This document shows positions 47,229-57,980 of a stretch of DNA of 64,000 nt, in pieces. The translations under genes were made by a program, and so were the position numbers. The DNA is from Diphasiastrum complanatum (lineage: Eukaryota > Streptophyta > Lycopodiopsida > Lycopodiales > Lycopodiaceae), in the NCBI GenBank assembly GCA_029204225.1, contig CM055103.1, positions 21,144,709 to 21,208,708 of the forward strand, written 5' to 3'. The first letter of the stretch is position 1. Every line of letters begins with the position of its first letter. The notes beneath the pieces are model-generated. The model saw only the letters and a list, made by a program, of their open reading frames with translations, made no database searches and had not been told where the DNA came from.

Positions 47229-48413
47229 GTGTTTGCCAGATCAGAGTGGGATGAGGCAGATGATACAGGTGTAGGGCACACGCCACGGGCAGGGGTCACA
47301 GGTGCATCACGTGGCAGAGGTGGGGCACATGGCACAAGTTATACCAGGAGACAGGCAGGGCACACAGGGGGGCCCAATGGCATACCTACCTATGTCGATA
47401 TGATGGAGGAGGCTCTTGATAGAGGGCAAAGTGATTTAGATGTCAGTCCCGCAGCTGCTTGGATGCGTGCAGTACAAAGTCATGGCCGTTACTACGACAA
47501 CACACCAGAGGAGACACCAGATGACTTTGATTGCACCGATTGGGAGGCCATGCAGGGTCTACAGGGTGCACATGATGAGGCACGGGATGAGGCACGGGTT
47601 GATTCAGGGGATGGTGCACAGGATGAGGCCCAAAGCCCAGAGCATTTGTATTCAGATGCCCAGCTAGACGACTTGATTGCCACGTCGGATTCAGAGGCCC
47701 AGCAGATGCCGAGCGTCAGGGCACCCCCATCATCTCTTGCCAGCATGCCATACACAGAGTCTCAGCCAGAGCAGCTACATGAGGTGCCTCCAGTTCCTCC
47801 AGTTCCTCAGAGGGTATATGTGCGCCGCACAGCTCCTCCAGTGCCACCGATGCCATTGAGGCCTGCAGCCCCTCCATCGTCGTCCACTTCTGCAGCACCA
47901 GGTTTCCATGGCAAGCCACCATCTGTGCCCAGGTTTTCTCTTGCAGCGCCCACATCCACAGTGGCTCCTCGAGTGGCTCCTCCAATGGCAGCACCCACTT
48001 CACATCCTTCTCCTTTGGCAGCACCCACTCCACTGGCTCCCCCTTTGGGAGCACCCAGGATGTACCAGTACCGGCCACCACAGCGCCCCTTTCAGTACAT
48101 ATCGCCGCTGTACTTGCCTCCTGCACAGCCAGTTCCTCCACCTGCAGTAGCCCCTCGGGCACACACTCCACGGGCTCATCCTCCTCGCTCAGCTGCACAG
48201 GGAGTTCCCTCTTTGGCTTCCCTATCCCAGCCGGCCTCAGCTTGGGTCTAGCCTAGCCAGCCAGGTGATTTGCATGGGGGTGATGAGGCATTGACAGCTC
48301 CTCTCATCTGCAAGAGACCAGGAAGGCCCAAGGGTGCACCACCGAACAAGAAAGACAAAGCACAGAAACTGCCAGGGAGGAGAGGACGACCTCGTAGGGC
48401 TCCAGATGTATTC
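47229..48413 (+). pseudogene. C-terminal extension of the hAT transposase: Pro-rich tail with two AT-hooks
   Basis: A 340-codon frame rich in Pro, Ala and Ser (PPVPPMPLRPAAPPSSST, PPAQPVPPPAVAPRAH) ends in TAG at 48249-48251. Reading on in the same frame gives KRPGRPKGAPPNKKDKAQK and LPGRRGRPRRAP, two textbook AT-hook motifs (R-G-R-P), so the TAG is probably a late nonsense change. It starts just after the last transposase exon; YEADEPVSEEE and DEDEPIRVVFARSEWDEADD bridge the two. AT-hooks bind the minor groove of AT-rich DNA, which would suit an element flanked by (AT)n. It might instead be a separate gene read together with the transposase. Confidence 0.6.
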
Positions 48414-48478
48414 AGACCATTTTTCACATTATATTCAGTGTTTGGCGTACTTTATTTGCTGCACATTGTGCGTGTGTC
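48405..48478 (-). repeat. Inverted copy of 44748-44820
   Basis: TATTCAGACCATTTTTCACA...GTGCGTGTGTC here is the reverse complement, with about one mismatch, of the left-arm block ending at 44820. Confidence 0.9.
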
Positions 48479-49015
48479 GCTCTGTACATGTAATGCTTGT
48501 ATTTTCAATTTTATCTCAAATTCCATGTGCGTGTGTGAATCGTATTTTCAATTAATTTCGATTGAAGAGAATGATAGGTTCACAGAAATGCACCTACAAA
48601 CTGATCATTGATGCCACAGCAAACTGATAGTACATGCACTCCAAATGATCATGAGCAGAGCAATTACCCCTAAACCCTAAACTCGTGACGGCATTTCATA
48701 AACACATATATTACATTGCATTTAAAAAAATACAGAGGTTGCATTTCACAGCACCAAGCGCGCGTTGCACAAAAAACACACTGTATATTGATTCAGCCGT
48801 TGTATCAAAATAACATTACGTATCCCGCCATATATGGCTGGGTCTTTTTTTTATACAACTATCTAGTTATTTGCCGCACCCTAAACTGCCGAAAATTACA
48901 TAGCAACAGTCCGCCACATACGGCTGGACTTTATCTATTCTAAACATTCCCACGGATCCTCCACCAACTCCTCACCCTCGTCAGGCGCATTGTTCTGTCG
49001 CTCTCGCTCTGCCTC

Positions 49016-49390
49016 CTAGTTAGCCCGACGTCTGGCCGCCCTTTCCCTGACCATGATGAGCTGCCGTCGTGTGAAGTTCATTCCGATCTGCTCATCCAAA
49101 TCCAGCTCGACAGTGGGGGCAGGGGCCACAGCGGGGGCGGGGATCTGTAGCTCTAGGTGTCTCTGCCGAGTCTGTCGCAGCATCTCTGCAATGTCTGCCT
49201 CTTGCTTCCGATGTCTTTCGTTGTGCCTTCGGATATCTTCCTCGAGCTTCCTCTTGGCTTCGCCCTCGGGCTTCGGTGGTATGCGCTCTACCATCTCGAT
49301 CGACTTTCTCCTCACAGCACCCTGGTCCTCGAACAACCTCTCACAGCACCCTGGTTCTCAAACAGCCTCTCACAGCCTGTCACTGGCTCT
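49016..49390 (-). pseudogene. Arm ORF in the right arm, one stop
   Basis: MVERIPPKPEGEAKRKLEED, HNERHRKQEADIAEMLRQ, PAPAVAPAPTVELDLDEQIG, MNFTRRQLIMVRERAARRRA, then TAG; beyond it the same frame reads EAERERQNNAPDEGEE. Compared with 42791-43156 most differences in the charged parts are conservative (K/R, V/I, A/V), it lacks the 24-bp duplication and gains one stop. Confidence 0.65.
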
Positions 49391-49732
49391 CTCTGGCTCT
49401 CTCACTGGCCATCACTGGCTCTCTCGCAGCCTCTGAAAATGCCTCTCACAATGGCATTGTGAGTGCCTATTTATCCCCACAGCCTGATCGGCCATGTGCA
49501 TCCCCATCATCCCTCCATGTGCCTCTGTACCTGCCCCCATGTGTTGCTCCCCCCCTGTGCTGCTCTCCCATTGGCCCCATGGTCTGCTCACCCACAGTGC
49601 CTATGTGTTGTTGCACCTGTCCCCTGCACCATGTACTGTACCCTCTTTTTTTACACCCAAACCCTAATTTTTCCAGTTTTCTAAGGCAATTATTAATTAT
49701 AAAAAATATTTTTAAAAAAATATTAAAAAATG

Positions 49733-49822
49733 GTACCACCCTGGTACCTCGGATCCCAGGGCGGTACCGTACTAGCGGTACCACCATTATGGTACCGGCG
49801 GTACCATAATGGCGGTACAACG
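49733..49822. repeat. GGTACC palindrome cluster, right end
   Basis: Six GGTACC sites, inverted relative to 44178-44275. Confidence 0.75.
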
Positions 49823-49832
49823 TGCCACTATG

Positions 49833-49880
<48 letters not shown>
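49833..49880 (+). repeat. (AT)n followed by (GA)n at right border
   Basis: About 25 bp AT then about 23 bp GA. Confidence 0.9.
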
Positions 49881-52269
49881 TGACAGACAGAGAGAGCAAA
49901 TTCTAAATTCTTTTCAAAGTCTCTACAATAAGCTTTAGCCAGAATGAAATTAAGAGTTTAGAAATGTTTGTCAGTGTTAAGTGCAAGATTGTAAGAAACA
50001 TAACAAGAAAGATGCATTTTTCACTTTATGGAGTCCACCCAAGTCATCTTTTCCATCAACTCCACCATGCATAGCACAGTCCACATGCTATGTATGCCAT
50101 CCCTACTCATATCATAAGCACCCCAGAGTAGGAGCTTTCATATGTCCATGCAAGAATAAAGCTTATTAGTACCCAAGACTAGGAACTTTCTTGTGTTCAT
50201 ACAGATACTAAAATTCTGATTTTCTATCACTTCTCTAGAGCAGTAAGAGTAGACTTGGTCTTCATAAAGGCTAACACTGAAACTAGTTCAATTTTTGTGA
50301 CTCTTTTGTGAGAAAAGAGCAGAATCGAGCATAATAAAGACTACAATTAAGGAGCATAGTAAATCAAGTCCCTACTTATGTGTCAAATATAGGAAATCAG
50401 ACATGTCATCAATTTGTGCAGCAGAAAAAGAATTCTGAGCCTATCAATTTTTCAAATGCGATTAAGGTTGATCTTCCATCTTCATAAAAGAAAGGTACCA
50501 ATACTAGTTTCAGTTTATGCACCTCAAAATTTCTTGTCATCCTCCATATGACAGTGAAGCCAGGTCGACAATGAAGTGGTAGGGCCCGCTTCGGTACTTC
50601 AGTAAAGGTTGTTAAAGGTGAACTGGAAGTACCAGGTGCAAACTCCACCTGTCGCAATTTAAGAGGATGAGTGGGTAAAAAAGGCCACAAACTAGCATTG
50701 ACAGAGTACTAAATAAGATGAATATTGTATAGCAAGATCGGATGGGAGCAGAAAGACTCATGAGTCATCAACTTGTTATTTACAACTAAGAATAAGAAAA
50801 TGCCCTGTGGAGCACACACTAACATAAACCCAAAAAAATGTGGCAGTAGAAAGTACGACTCAAGCCAAGGCTCATTATCCTCCAATATAATTTTATCACA
50901 ATTGACCTTTTAAAACTACTCAAATAATCATGAGGACAATCAAATGCCCATCACTTTAAGTAGCTGGTGCAATTTAAATGTCAAAGTTCCCTACCAAATA
51001 TGACTAAGATATCAGTTCACTCTAACAGCATCATCTGGCATATGGTTTGCCAATGGCCAGAAAAAGGTTAATTGACCAAGATACATTAATTGTACAGTAG
51101 AATCAAGAGTGCAAGGGGCTCTCAATTGTTAGACTATATGCAACTCCCGCAGGAGCCCTTTTTGGCCACTTACTCCAACTTCCAAAAGTAAAAGCAACAT
51201 GCAACTAAGGTGACAGTTGCTCAGCCTTAATGTTGGCATTATCTATTTTGATACAATTTCCTTGAATGATAATGATGATTTGTCTAGTTGTTCTAAATGC
51301 TGATCGGCTAATGATTTATGGTTTACTTTGTTGCAAATTCTACATAACTCATCTGACATCATAGTAATTGCATTATTGTAATTCTAATACAGCAATACTT
51401 CATTAGTTATGTCATATATTAGTTGCAGGGCATCAAATATGGTATCATAGCATGTTTCTTAGCACAATTTGTTCTTGTATGTTAAATACATTGACAATAC
51501 AAAGGTGACTCTAATATTCACGATGACACTTTCATTCGATCTGAAAGTATGTTTTTTCAAATGAGATAGCTGGATTACTATTAAATGAATTCATTAGCTT
51601 GGAAAAAGAGAAGTGAAGTACATCAACAACAGAGGTAGATGGGTTCTAAATACACCTATCAACACATCTAGAAGAACAAATTCCATAGATTTTTAACTTT
51701 TGAAAAAATCAGAAGCCATACCTTCTTCAATAGAAGGAACAAAAAAGGCAAAGATGTAGAAGATTGAATCAAGGGATTGGAGGATTATTTTAGCTTAGTT
51801 ACGAAAATCGAAGACGGTAAAACCCAAGTTGCTAGATTGAATCTAGTATGACCAACAAAGCTTTGGTGGAAGGAGTTTTGCAAAGAAAAAGAATCTTGAC
51901 TTGGCCTCTAATCAAGAATAACGTAGAGTATCATTGTCGCCCTAGGTTTTAGTCTTCACCAAAGGAGAATGTCTTTTTCAACTAATGGGAACACAATTTT
52001 TCAATGACAGGTATCTAGCCCTACTTCACAACTTGCAAATGATAAGCAGAATCATAAAAGGACCAAATGATCCAATTCAATATATAATTACGAAAAACAA
52101 ACCTTCTAAACATCATTTTGGAAGAAATTTCCTACCCAATAAACACAAATCTCCCAGGAAATGAGAAATGGGAAACGAGTCAAATGTAGCTTGCTCTTGT
52201 GACTCCTGAGTTTTTGGCTAACAACCTCCTCTCTAAAATCAATGAGGGGAAAAAGCTCACTAGTTGCTT
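49881..52269. other. 2.4 kb unassigned
   Basis: No conserved block found on either strand. Moderate AT content. A minus-strand frame at 50409-50690 is open but unrecognised. Confidence 0.25.
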
Positions 52270-53625
52270 GTTTCTCACACTCTTCAACCTAAGGTGAACG
52301 ATGTTCATCAAAGATCACATCTCAACTAAAGATCTGCATCCTGTTTTTGAGATCATAAAGGATGTACTTCTACTTCTCACTGCAACCTAGAAAGATACAT
52401 TGATTTGATATGGCATCGACTTTTCTTCTTAGATCCTTAGGTACATGAGCATAGATCATACAACCAAACACTGTAAAAGTGCCACTTTAGGCTTGTTGCC
52501 ACTGTATGCCTCTCAGGAGTGATTCCTTCAGCAGTTTTTGTTGCGATCCTATTCAGCAAGAATACCACAAACTTAATTGCTTCAGCCCAAGAAGAATTCG
52601 GCAACCTCCTGGCACACTCAACAAAAGAACTATTATGCTATTCAGCTCCCCTCTGTTGCAACGAAGTGTCTTTTAATTTCCTTTGCCTTGCAAAAATCAT
52701 TGAATTCACCTAAGATGTACCACCCTTGTCAACTCTGAGCATCTTTAGCCTCGTGCTCGTTAAAGTGCTTGAAAGCTTCAGATTTCTGCCTCACAAGAGC
52801 ATAGATAGTATTGGGGAAACGCGTTTCCCGGCCCTTTTTGGCTGGGAAATGTGTTTCCCAGCATATCTCATTTCCCCGAACATGGGAAACGCCCCCTGGG
52901 AAACGTTCATTTCCTAGAACACCTTTTGTTGGGAAACAATTTTTTCTTTTAACCCTTAAAAAATGACCCAGAATGCTGCAAGAAAGTATTTCTGCCTGAA
53001 AATGGCTTGAAAATGGCTGGAATCTCACCTGAGGTAGGTCGGAATCCTGCTGGGGGGGGTCTGCCACAAACTTTTTTTCAGACTCGAGCTAGAAACAATC
53101 ATGATTTTGACTAGAAACGCTCTTTCTCAGAAAAAAGGATCGCTGGACAGCAAGCTATGTTTTTTCTCAGAACTTTTGCTACAAGAATTTTCTATAGTAT
53201 CTAGATTCTAAATTATATGTCATATGATGTGTCTTGTTTCCCCGTTTCCCGTATCCCGCTTCCCAAGAGGGCTGCGTTTCCCGGGTGGGAAACGGTTCCC
53301 AAAACTATGTTGTAAAGTCATCCCCAAAGGTCACAAAATTGTATGCCGCCACCCCATGTTGATCTAGTTTGCATGAGACCACAAATTTGGAAAACTGATT
53401 CAAGTGCCTCTCTTGAACTTGTAGCACACCCCTTTGAATTTGTCTTTGATATTTTCCTAAAGCAGCAAGCCTGACATAAATCTGAAGAAAACTTTATGCT
53501 AGGGAGTCCAAACACCATTTTGTGCTTCTTAAGCACTCATGAGCTTTAGAAAGTCAAATGGCCATATCTTTGATACCACAAGTTGTTCATAGTTGAATCC
53601 TTTGCTAACAAAGCCACTTGGCTAG
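52270..53625 (-). pseudogene. Ty1-copia C6 GAG-pre-integrase and integrase, split by a MITE
   Basis: From the right, the minus strand reads LWYQRYGHLTF, KHKMVFGLPSIKFSSDLCQA, CCFRKISKTNSKG, then STWGGGIQFCDLWG. After the insert at 52807-53306 it resumes as YALVRQKSEAFKHFNEHEA, RQRKLKDTSL, PNSSWAEAIKFVVFLLNRIA, TKTAEGITPER and VFGCMIYAHVPKDLRRKVDA, ending IFLGCSEK..YILYDLKNRM and DVIFDEHRSP. This is the whole integrase order of a copia element. It has several stops and shifts. Its upstream end abuts the gypsy LTR at 53631. Confidence 0.85.
52807..53306. mobile_element. ~500-bp MITE rich in CGTTTCCC motifs
   Basis: Ends AGTATTGGGGAAACGCGTTTC (52807) and GAAACGGTTCCCAAAACT (53306) form an imperfect terminal inverted repeat with subterminal palindromes such as GGGAAACGCGTTTCCC. 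At least ten GGGAAAC/GTTTCCC words lie within it. It has no gene and splits the copia integrase. Target-site duplication not resolved. Confidence 0.7.
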
Positions 53626-53630
53626 GAATT

Positions 53631-54062
53631 TGTTACAACTCCCTTACATCTCCGACTGCCTTGAAGGTTACCGCACACCCCATACCAGTGACGACGCATC
53701 GTGTCCACCCATCCATAGGGTCACAGCCGACCCACCCCCATGCACTGGAGCTATCGACATAGTCATGCCTAGTCGAGCCTCCTGTGATAATTGGCTTCCC
53801 ATACCACCAGCCATCGCCCTTGGCTCTCCCTAGCACGTGCTCTCCATCCAGCAGCTCCCGGGTAGACTGAGTGAATGGAAAGAGGGAAGCCCCACCACTA
53901 TATAGGCATAGCATAGTGGGTCCCATCAAGCACGATCCTGCCGGCAACACGTGACCACCTAGGATGGTGACACGTGGCACCCAAACATGTCGATAACGCC
54001 AGACCTGCGTCATGCCCCTTGCGAGGCCCTCATTGAAGGGCATACCTTCATGGTACATAACA
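53631..54062 (-). mobile_element. Gypsy G2 3' LTR (432 bp)
   Basis: On the minus strand TGTTATGTACC...AGTTGTAACA, directly after a polypurine tract (TTTTTATGGGGGAGGGAA, 54063-54080 on the plus strand as complement). Related copies lie at 28875-30050 and 55975-56385. Confidence 0.88.
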
Positions 54063-54880
54063 TTCCCTCCCCCATAAAAACTTCCTTCCATGGGAAAAAC
54101 CCAGGGAATCTAAGTCGTAGATCGTCTTCCCTCTCCCAAGTGTTTCCGATTCATGGGGTACAAAAGCAGTCAAATCCTCCAATAACAATAGATCATCTGA
54201 GAGAATTAGGTTATCCTTTCCACCAAATCATTCCTTTACACGACTAACATGGAATATAGGATGAACCTTAGTTCCAGCAAGGAGTTCTAGTCGATACGCA
54301 GCCCTACCAATCTTGTTAAGAACTTTGAAAGGACCACTAAAACGTGGAGATAACTTCGAACATTTCCCCGTTCGAAGTGTCTTAGAGTCTTTTGGGATTC
54401 TAAGATACACCCAATCACCGATCTCAAATTCTCGAGGACAACAGCACCGTTAAGCATAGAATTGGGCTCGATCCTCAACCGATCTAAGGCTTTCCCTAGC
54501 CACCTGCAACATTCATATCATGCTAGAAATCTGCTACAGCTTGTACCTTGAGACCTTTGAGTCCAACGGAGATAGGGGAACGAGGCTGAAAGCCGTACAA
54601 CAGCATAAAAGGACTAAAACCAGTGGCAGAATGCTTCATACTATTGTATGCGAACTCAACCATTGGGAGGTACTTTTCCCAATCTGATTGTCGCCTGGAA
54701 CATATGCGTGAAGCATATCTTCCATCCACTGGTTGACACGTTCGATCTAACCATCGGTTTCTGGGTGATCCGTAGACGAAAGGGGTGTCCATGGCAAAAG
54801 CAAAGGGTAGGAAAAACCTAGAGGAAAAACGAGGAGCAACGGTATCCAAACCGTTAAATACTGGCAACTATAGCACAAAA
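54063..54880 (-). pseudogene. Gypsy G2 integrase C-terminal part
   Basis: Minus strand reads QPVDGRYASRICSRRQSDWE, KYLPMVEFAYNSMKHSATGF, SPFMLLYGFQPRSPISVGLK (end of the integrase core), then LSPRFSGPFKVLNKIGRAAY, RLELLAGTKVHPIFHVSRVK and a short tail to the polypurine tract. Frameshifts separate the blocks. Directly links the G2 LTR to Ty3-gypsy. Confidence 0.85.
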
Positions 54881-55076
54881 GCCCAAGAAAAGAACAAACT
54901 TGAGCCTTGGGAGCACTCAAAAGCAACTTGTGAAAATGGGGTGGAGTGTGAACGTACACTCCTTTTTTTACCCCTTCTCCAAAGCCTCTCCCCTCTCTCT
55001 CTTCCAAACTCCTACGTACCTTTCTCTCCTCCAAAGCCTTGGAGATTCACAGGTACAGAGGAGGAGAGAGCTGTAC
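54881..55076. other. Short unassigned spacer
   Basis: CT-rich; ends in TGTAC, the left target-site duplication of the next solo LTR. Confidence 0.3.
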
Positions 55077-55569
55077 TATAAAGTCCTTAATCCAAGGATC
55101 CTATTCTAAGCATGCCAATCACTTAGCAACACAAGGGAACTTGATGGTGAACAAACCAACCCAACCAAACCTAGATGGAACGGATCTAGCCCCCAAGCTA
55201 TGGATCAATCACAAAGAGGAGTATGGCATCACACCAGCAGCATCCTGCCACCGGTCATGCTATCAAGCATACACTAGTGAGAGCCCAATAGGTATACTTA
55301 TACCCTCCAAGGCCCATGCACCACTAGTAGTGCACTGTGACACCTCATTGGACACCTCTGCAGCCTATCTGGGCCACGTCATCCAGTTCCCCAATGACTC
55401 ACTGATAGACCCATACAAATCCACCATCAAGTGTTTAGGCCTACAACCATTATTTATGACCATGTAGACATAAGGGCCCCAATTCCCTTATACTCACAAT
55501 TAACTTACGGGTTGTCGGTCTACCGGTCCCTAGCGTGGAAGCTACCCGAGACCAGTCATGGGCATGACA
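55077..55569 (-). mobile_element. Complete gypsy G1 solo LTR with 5-bp TSD TGTAC
   Basis: Plus strand TATAAAGTCC...GGGCATGACA; TGTAC at 55072-55076 and 55570-55574. Full-length (493 bp) and close to the copy at 7454-7938. Confidence 0.93.
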
Positions 55570-55974
55570 TGTACGTTCCAAAAGGACAGCTACAACAAGA
55601 TTTGGCTTGGATTCATCTTTTAAGCAAAAGATTTAAGCTATAATCAACTTTGAGTTTACAAGTCTTCATCTCAAGTACTAAGCTTAATCTTAGTATATAA
55701 GTTTTTTTTGTTTAAAACCATATCTAAACTTTTCATTCAAAGTTATTTTGAAGATGAAAGGAGAGTGGGGCCATGGGGAAGCACACTGTCTCTACCCAAC
55801 CCCCCCCCCCCCCCGGGTGTCACATCAAAACACAAAATGTGTGAAACATTGAAACATATTGGTGGAATTTGATAAGTTTTTGCTAAAAGATAAAGAGCAT
55901 AATCACAAAGTGGTGGCCATTGGGTTGTAGGAACATGGTTTATGCAGATTGTACACAGTGATTCTCTTATGTAC
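55570..55974. other. Unassigned; poly-C run at about 55800
   Basis: No gene; a run of about 15 C is the only notable feature. Confidence 0.3.
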
Positions 55975-56385
55975 CATAACGGTACGCCCTTCAGTGACGG
56001 CCTCGCAAGGGGCATGATGCAGGTCTGGCGTTATCGACATGTTTGGGTGCCACGCGTCACCATCCTAGGTGGTCACGTGTCGCCGGCAGGACCGTGCTTA
56101 ATGGGACCCACTATGCTATGCCTATATAGTGGTGAGGCTTCCCTCTTTCCATTCACTCAGTCTACCCGAGAGTTGGTGGATGAAGAGCACGTGCATGAGC
56201 CAGGATGTATCTCCAGGCGAGGAGATGTGTGCTAGGGAGAACCAAGGGCGATGGCTGGTGGTATGGGATGCCAGTTATCGCACGAGGCTCGACGAGGCAT
56301 GACTATGTCGATAGCTCCAGTGCATGGGGATGGGTCGGCTGTGACCCTATGGATGGGCGGATACGATGCGTCGTCACTGGTATTT
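55975..56385 (+). mobile_element. Gypsy G2 LTR, 3'-truncated
   Basis: Starts TCTTATGTACC (a TGTT start with one change) and follows the G2 LTR through CACCATCCTAGGTGGTCACG, CACTATGCTATGCCTATATA and GATGCGTCGTCACTGGTAT, then stops. The antisense open frames over it are shadows. Confidence 0.8.
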
Positions 56386-57660
56386 TTAGTTCCTACTGCT
56401 GCGCAGGCAACGCCCTTTTGTTTTTCAAAGTGTAGTGAGAGGGCGGGGGTAATCTAGAGTTGTGGTGCTGGGTGACTCCGCTGATCTGTCTGACATAAGT
56501 CTTGTCGTAGGAGGAACATCTCTCGTACCAAAAGTGCGACGCAATGTGGATCCTCATATGTGATGAGTGAACGCAGTGTAACAGGCATATCTCAAAATAA
56601 ACAATGATATCTCCCTCTAATCTAGTAATAGATAGGGCATCGGAAGATGAAGTGAGAGCATAACTGACAGATCCTCTCCTCTCTCGGAATACCCTGGAAC
56701 CGTCCGAACTCAATCCCATGCAGATGTGAAGAAATACGAAGCTGATCAAGTATGAACCTAAGTCCATGAGACAGTTTAGAAACCAAGTAATGTGGTAAAA
56801 TAGGGAACCCCGTTGTATCCAACTCTAAGAAATGAGTCCGATAGTAGTCAGGTTTGACCCCTAACTGGCCATGCCAGGCTCAGTCAATATATGCTCTATA
56901 TATAAAACGTCTGATAAACTGATGTGTAACCGAAGGGAGGTCTGTGATAGAGATACCATATGTCTCGAGTAGGTGAGATGCCTGGGAAAACCATGACAAT
57001 TGGTAGCCCTGATTATGAAGATGTTGGGAAGAGGTGGGTGCTGCCTGTGTATAATTCCACTCAGAAACCGGGAACAACTGGAGTCGCTAGATGTATGTGA
57101 TAAGCAAGAAGATGGCCGCAAGGTGAAGAGGAGGAACTGCAAACTCCGCGAGAATAACCTGATGTGGAAAGGAGTGCTTAGCTCGTAATCTATAGCCGTG
57201 AGATACTAGCCCAGCAAGATGAGGTGAGACTTGTACACCATGTCAGTTCTGCATATAAGGTTGTGGGGGTGACAAGTGTATCAAAGAGCTTACACTTACT
57301 TGGGGCATCTCTAATGAACTTACAAAAACAGGATCGCTCTAACTGAACAAGGGAGGCGTGTCCCTTCCCAAGTCGAGCAGTAGCCGCAAGTCCCATGCTG
57401 AAGGTAGGGCCAGTAAAAAGCACCCCTAAGTAAGTGTAAGATGAGACTATCTCCAATGGTTGACTGTCATAGATAAGTATTTACCTCTGCATGAAAGCCC
57501 CGGATGTGTTGAAGACCATAACTTTGGTCTTCGCAATGTTCACCCCCAAGCCCCATCTAAGACAAAAGGCATGGAGACGGTCCCATTCTCTGTAGACCCT
57601 CTCTAATCAGGGAGACTAGAACCACATCATCTGCATATAGAAGGATGGCGCAACTACCGG
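56386..57660 (-). pseudogene. LINE ORF2: reverse transcriptase (YADD) and C-terminal region
   Basis: Minus strand near 57640 reads AILLYADDVVLVSLIREGLQ, holding the catalytic aspartates. In the next frame follow REWDRLHAFCLRWGLGVNIA and KTKVMVFNTSG, then YTYLGVLFTGPTFSMGLAAT and FDTLVTPTTLYAELTW (thumb). A degenerate zinc-knuckle-like end follows (ICQLCSHFIFRCP near 56640). It ends at the G2 LTR fragment. Several stops. It could be the downstream part of the same LINE family as 40444-41821. Confidence 0.8.
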
Positions 57661-57734
57661 AGCTGCAGCCACGTGCCCTCACGGTCCTCGGACCTGCTTC
57701 CCCCTACCCTAGCTGGCGAGGGCGAGGAAACGTA

Positions 57735-57812
57735 GCGGATTGGAATTAACTTCACCGCAGAACAGCTGGCCATGGTCCGGGAAAGGGTCCCTCATCATCG
57801 GGCCAGCCAGTA
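57735..57812 (+). pseudogene. Arm ORF, C-terminal block
   Basis: Plus strand reads RIGINFTAEQLAMVRERVPH then HRASQ and a stop. This matches QIGMNFTRRQLIMVRERAAR.RAN of the arm ORF at 49016 and 42791. It lies immediately left of the fold-back element at 57821. Confidence 0.6.
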
Positions 57813-57980
57813 GGTCTTCTGGTTCCCTGTAGTGAATGGCACAGTTATGATGACCATTCACTCTTCTGGTGACCATTCACTCCCTGTACCGACGACCATT
57901 CACCACTGTTAGCAGCAGTTTTGTTGCAGTTGTTTTCATCACGCTACGGAATCGAGGACGCACACCACACAAACACCTCA

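Larger units (their letters stand above)
44802..48620 (+). pseudogene. hAT transposase (A), four readable exons, frameshifted
   Basis: Acts in the nucleus to cut and paste the element. N-terminal part: SLPPEQAQDAIDEAFEDVEE; no BED zinc finger remains. DUF659-type catalytic start: YGCSIMSDGWTDVRRRPILN (first Asp) and VVMDNATNC (second Asp). Helical insert: GSTLGLVYECMDWIGQFL. Exon 2 from 46297: ELRFIWETRWNYFHRSINSV. Dimerisation domain: LPITWWTMFGSTYLSIQRLA, then exon 3 from 46731 with CAASVCERNWSTWALIHTRR. Introns 46192-46296, 46643-46730 and 46893-46998 have GT-AG ends. Breaks: near 45060, a 20-bp duplication at 45597-45635, near 45900-45960, and a (GA)n shift near 47120. A Pro-rich tail with two AT-hooks follows. 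Confidence 0.85.
44171..49832 (+). mobile_element. hAT transposon (A) with ~650-bp or longer inverted arms
   Basis: Left end CATAGTCGCACG (44171) and right end CGTGCCACTATG (49832) are inverted copies in which one base differs; both are flanked by (AT)n, consistent with insertion into, or an 8-bp duplication of, ATATATAT. The arms stay inverted-identical by eye over long stretches: GGTACC cluster, GATAAATAGGCACTCACAATG, the CTCTCAC repeats, the start of the arm ORF and a 70-base block at 44748-44820 versus 48405-48478. The right arm has an extra ~770 bases that hold the body of the arm ORF. Inside lies a spliced hAT transposase. The transposase is frameshifted, so the copy is not autonomous. 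Confidence 0.75.

Noticed and set aside
46876-48198. Minus-strand frames of 136 and 160 residues
   Set aside because: Shadows of the Pro-rich plus-strand tail; composition follows from its repetitive codons.
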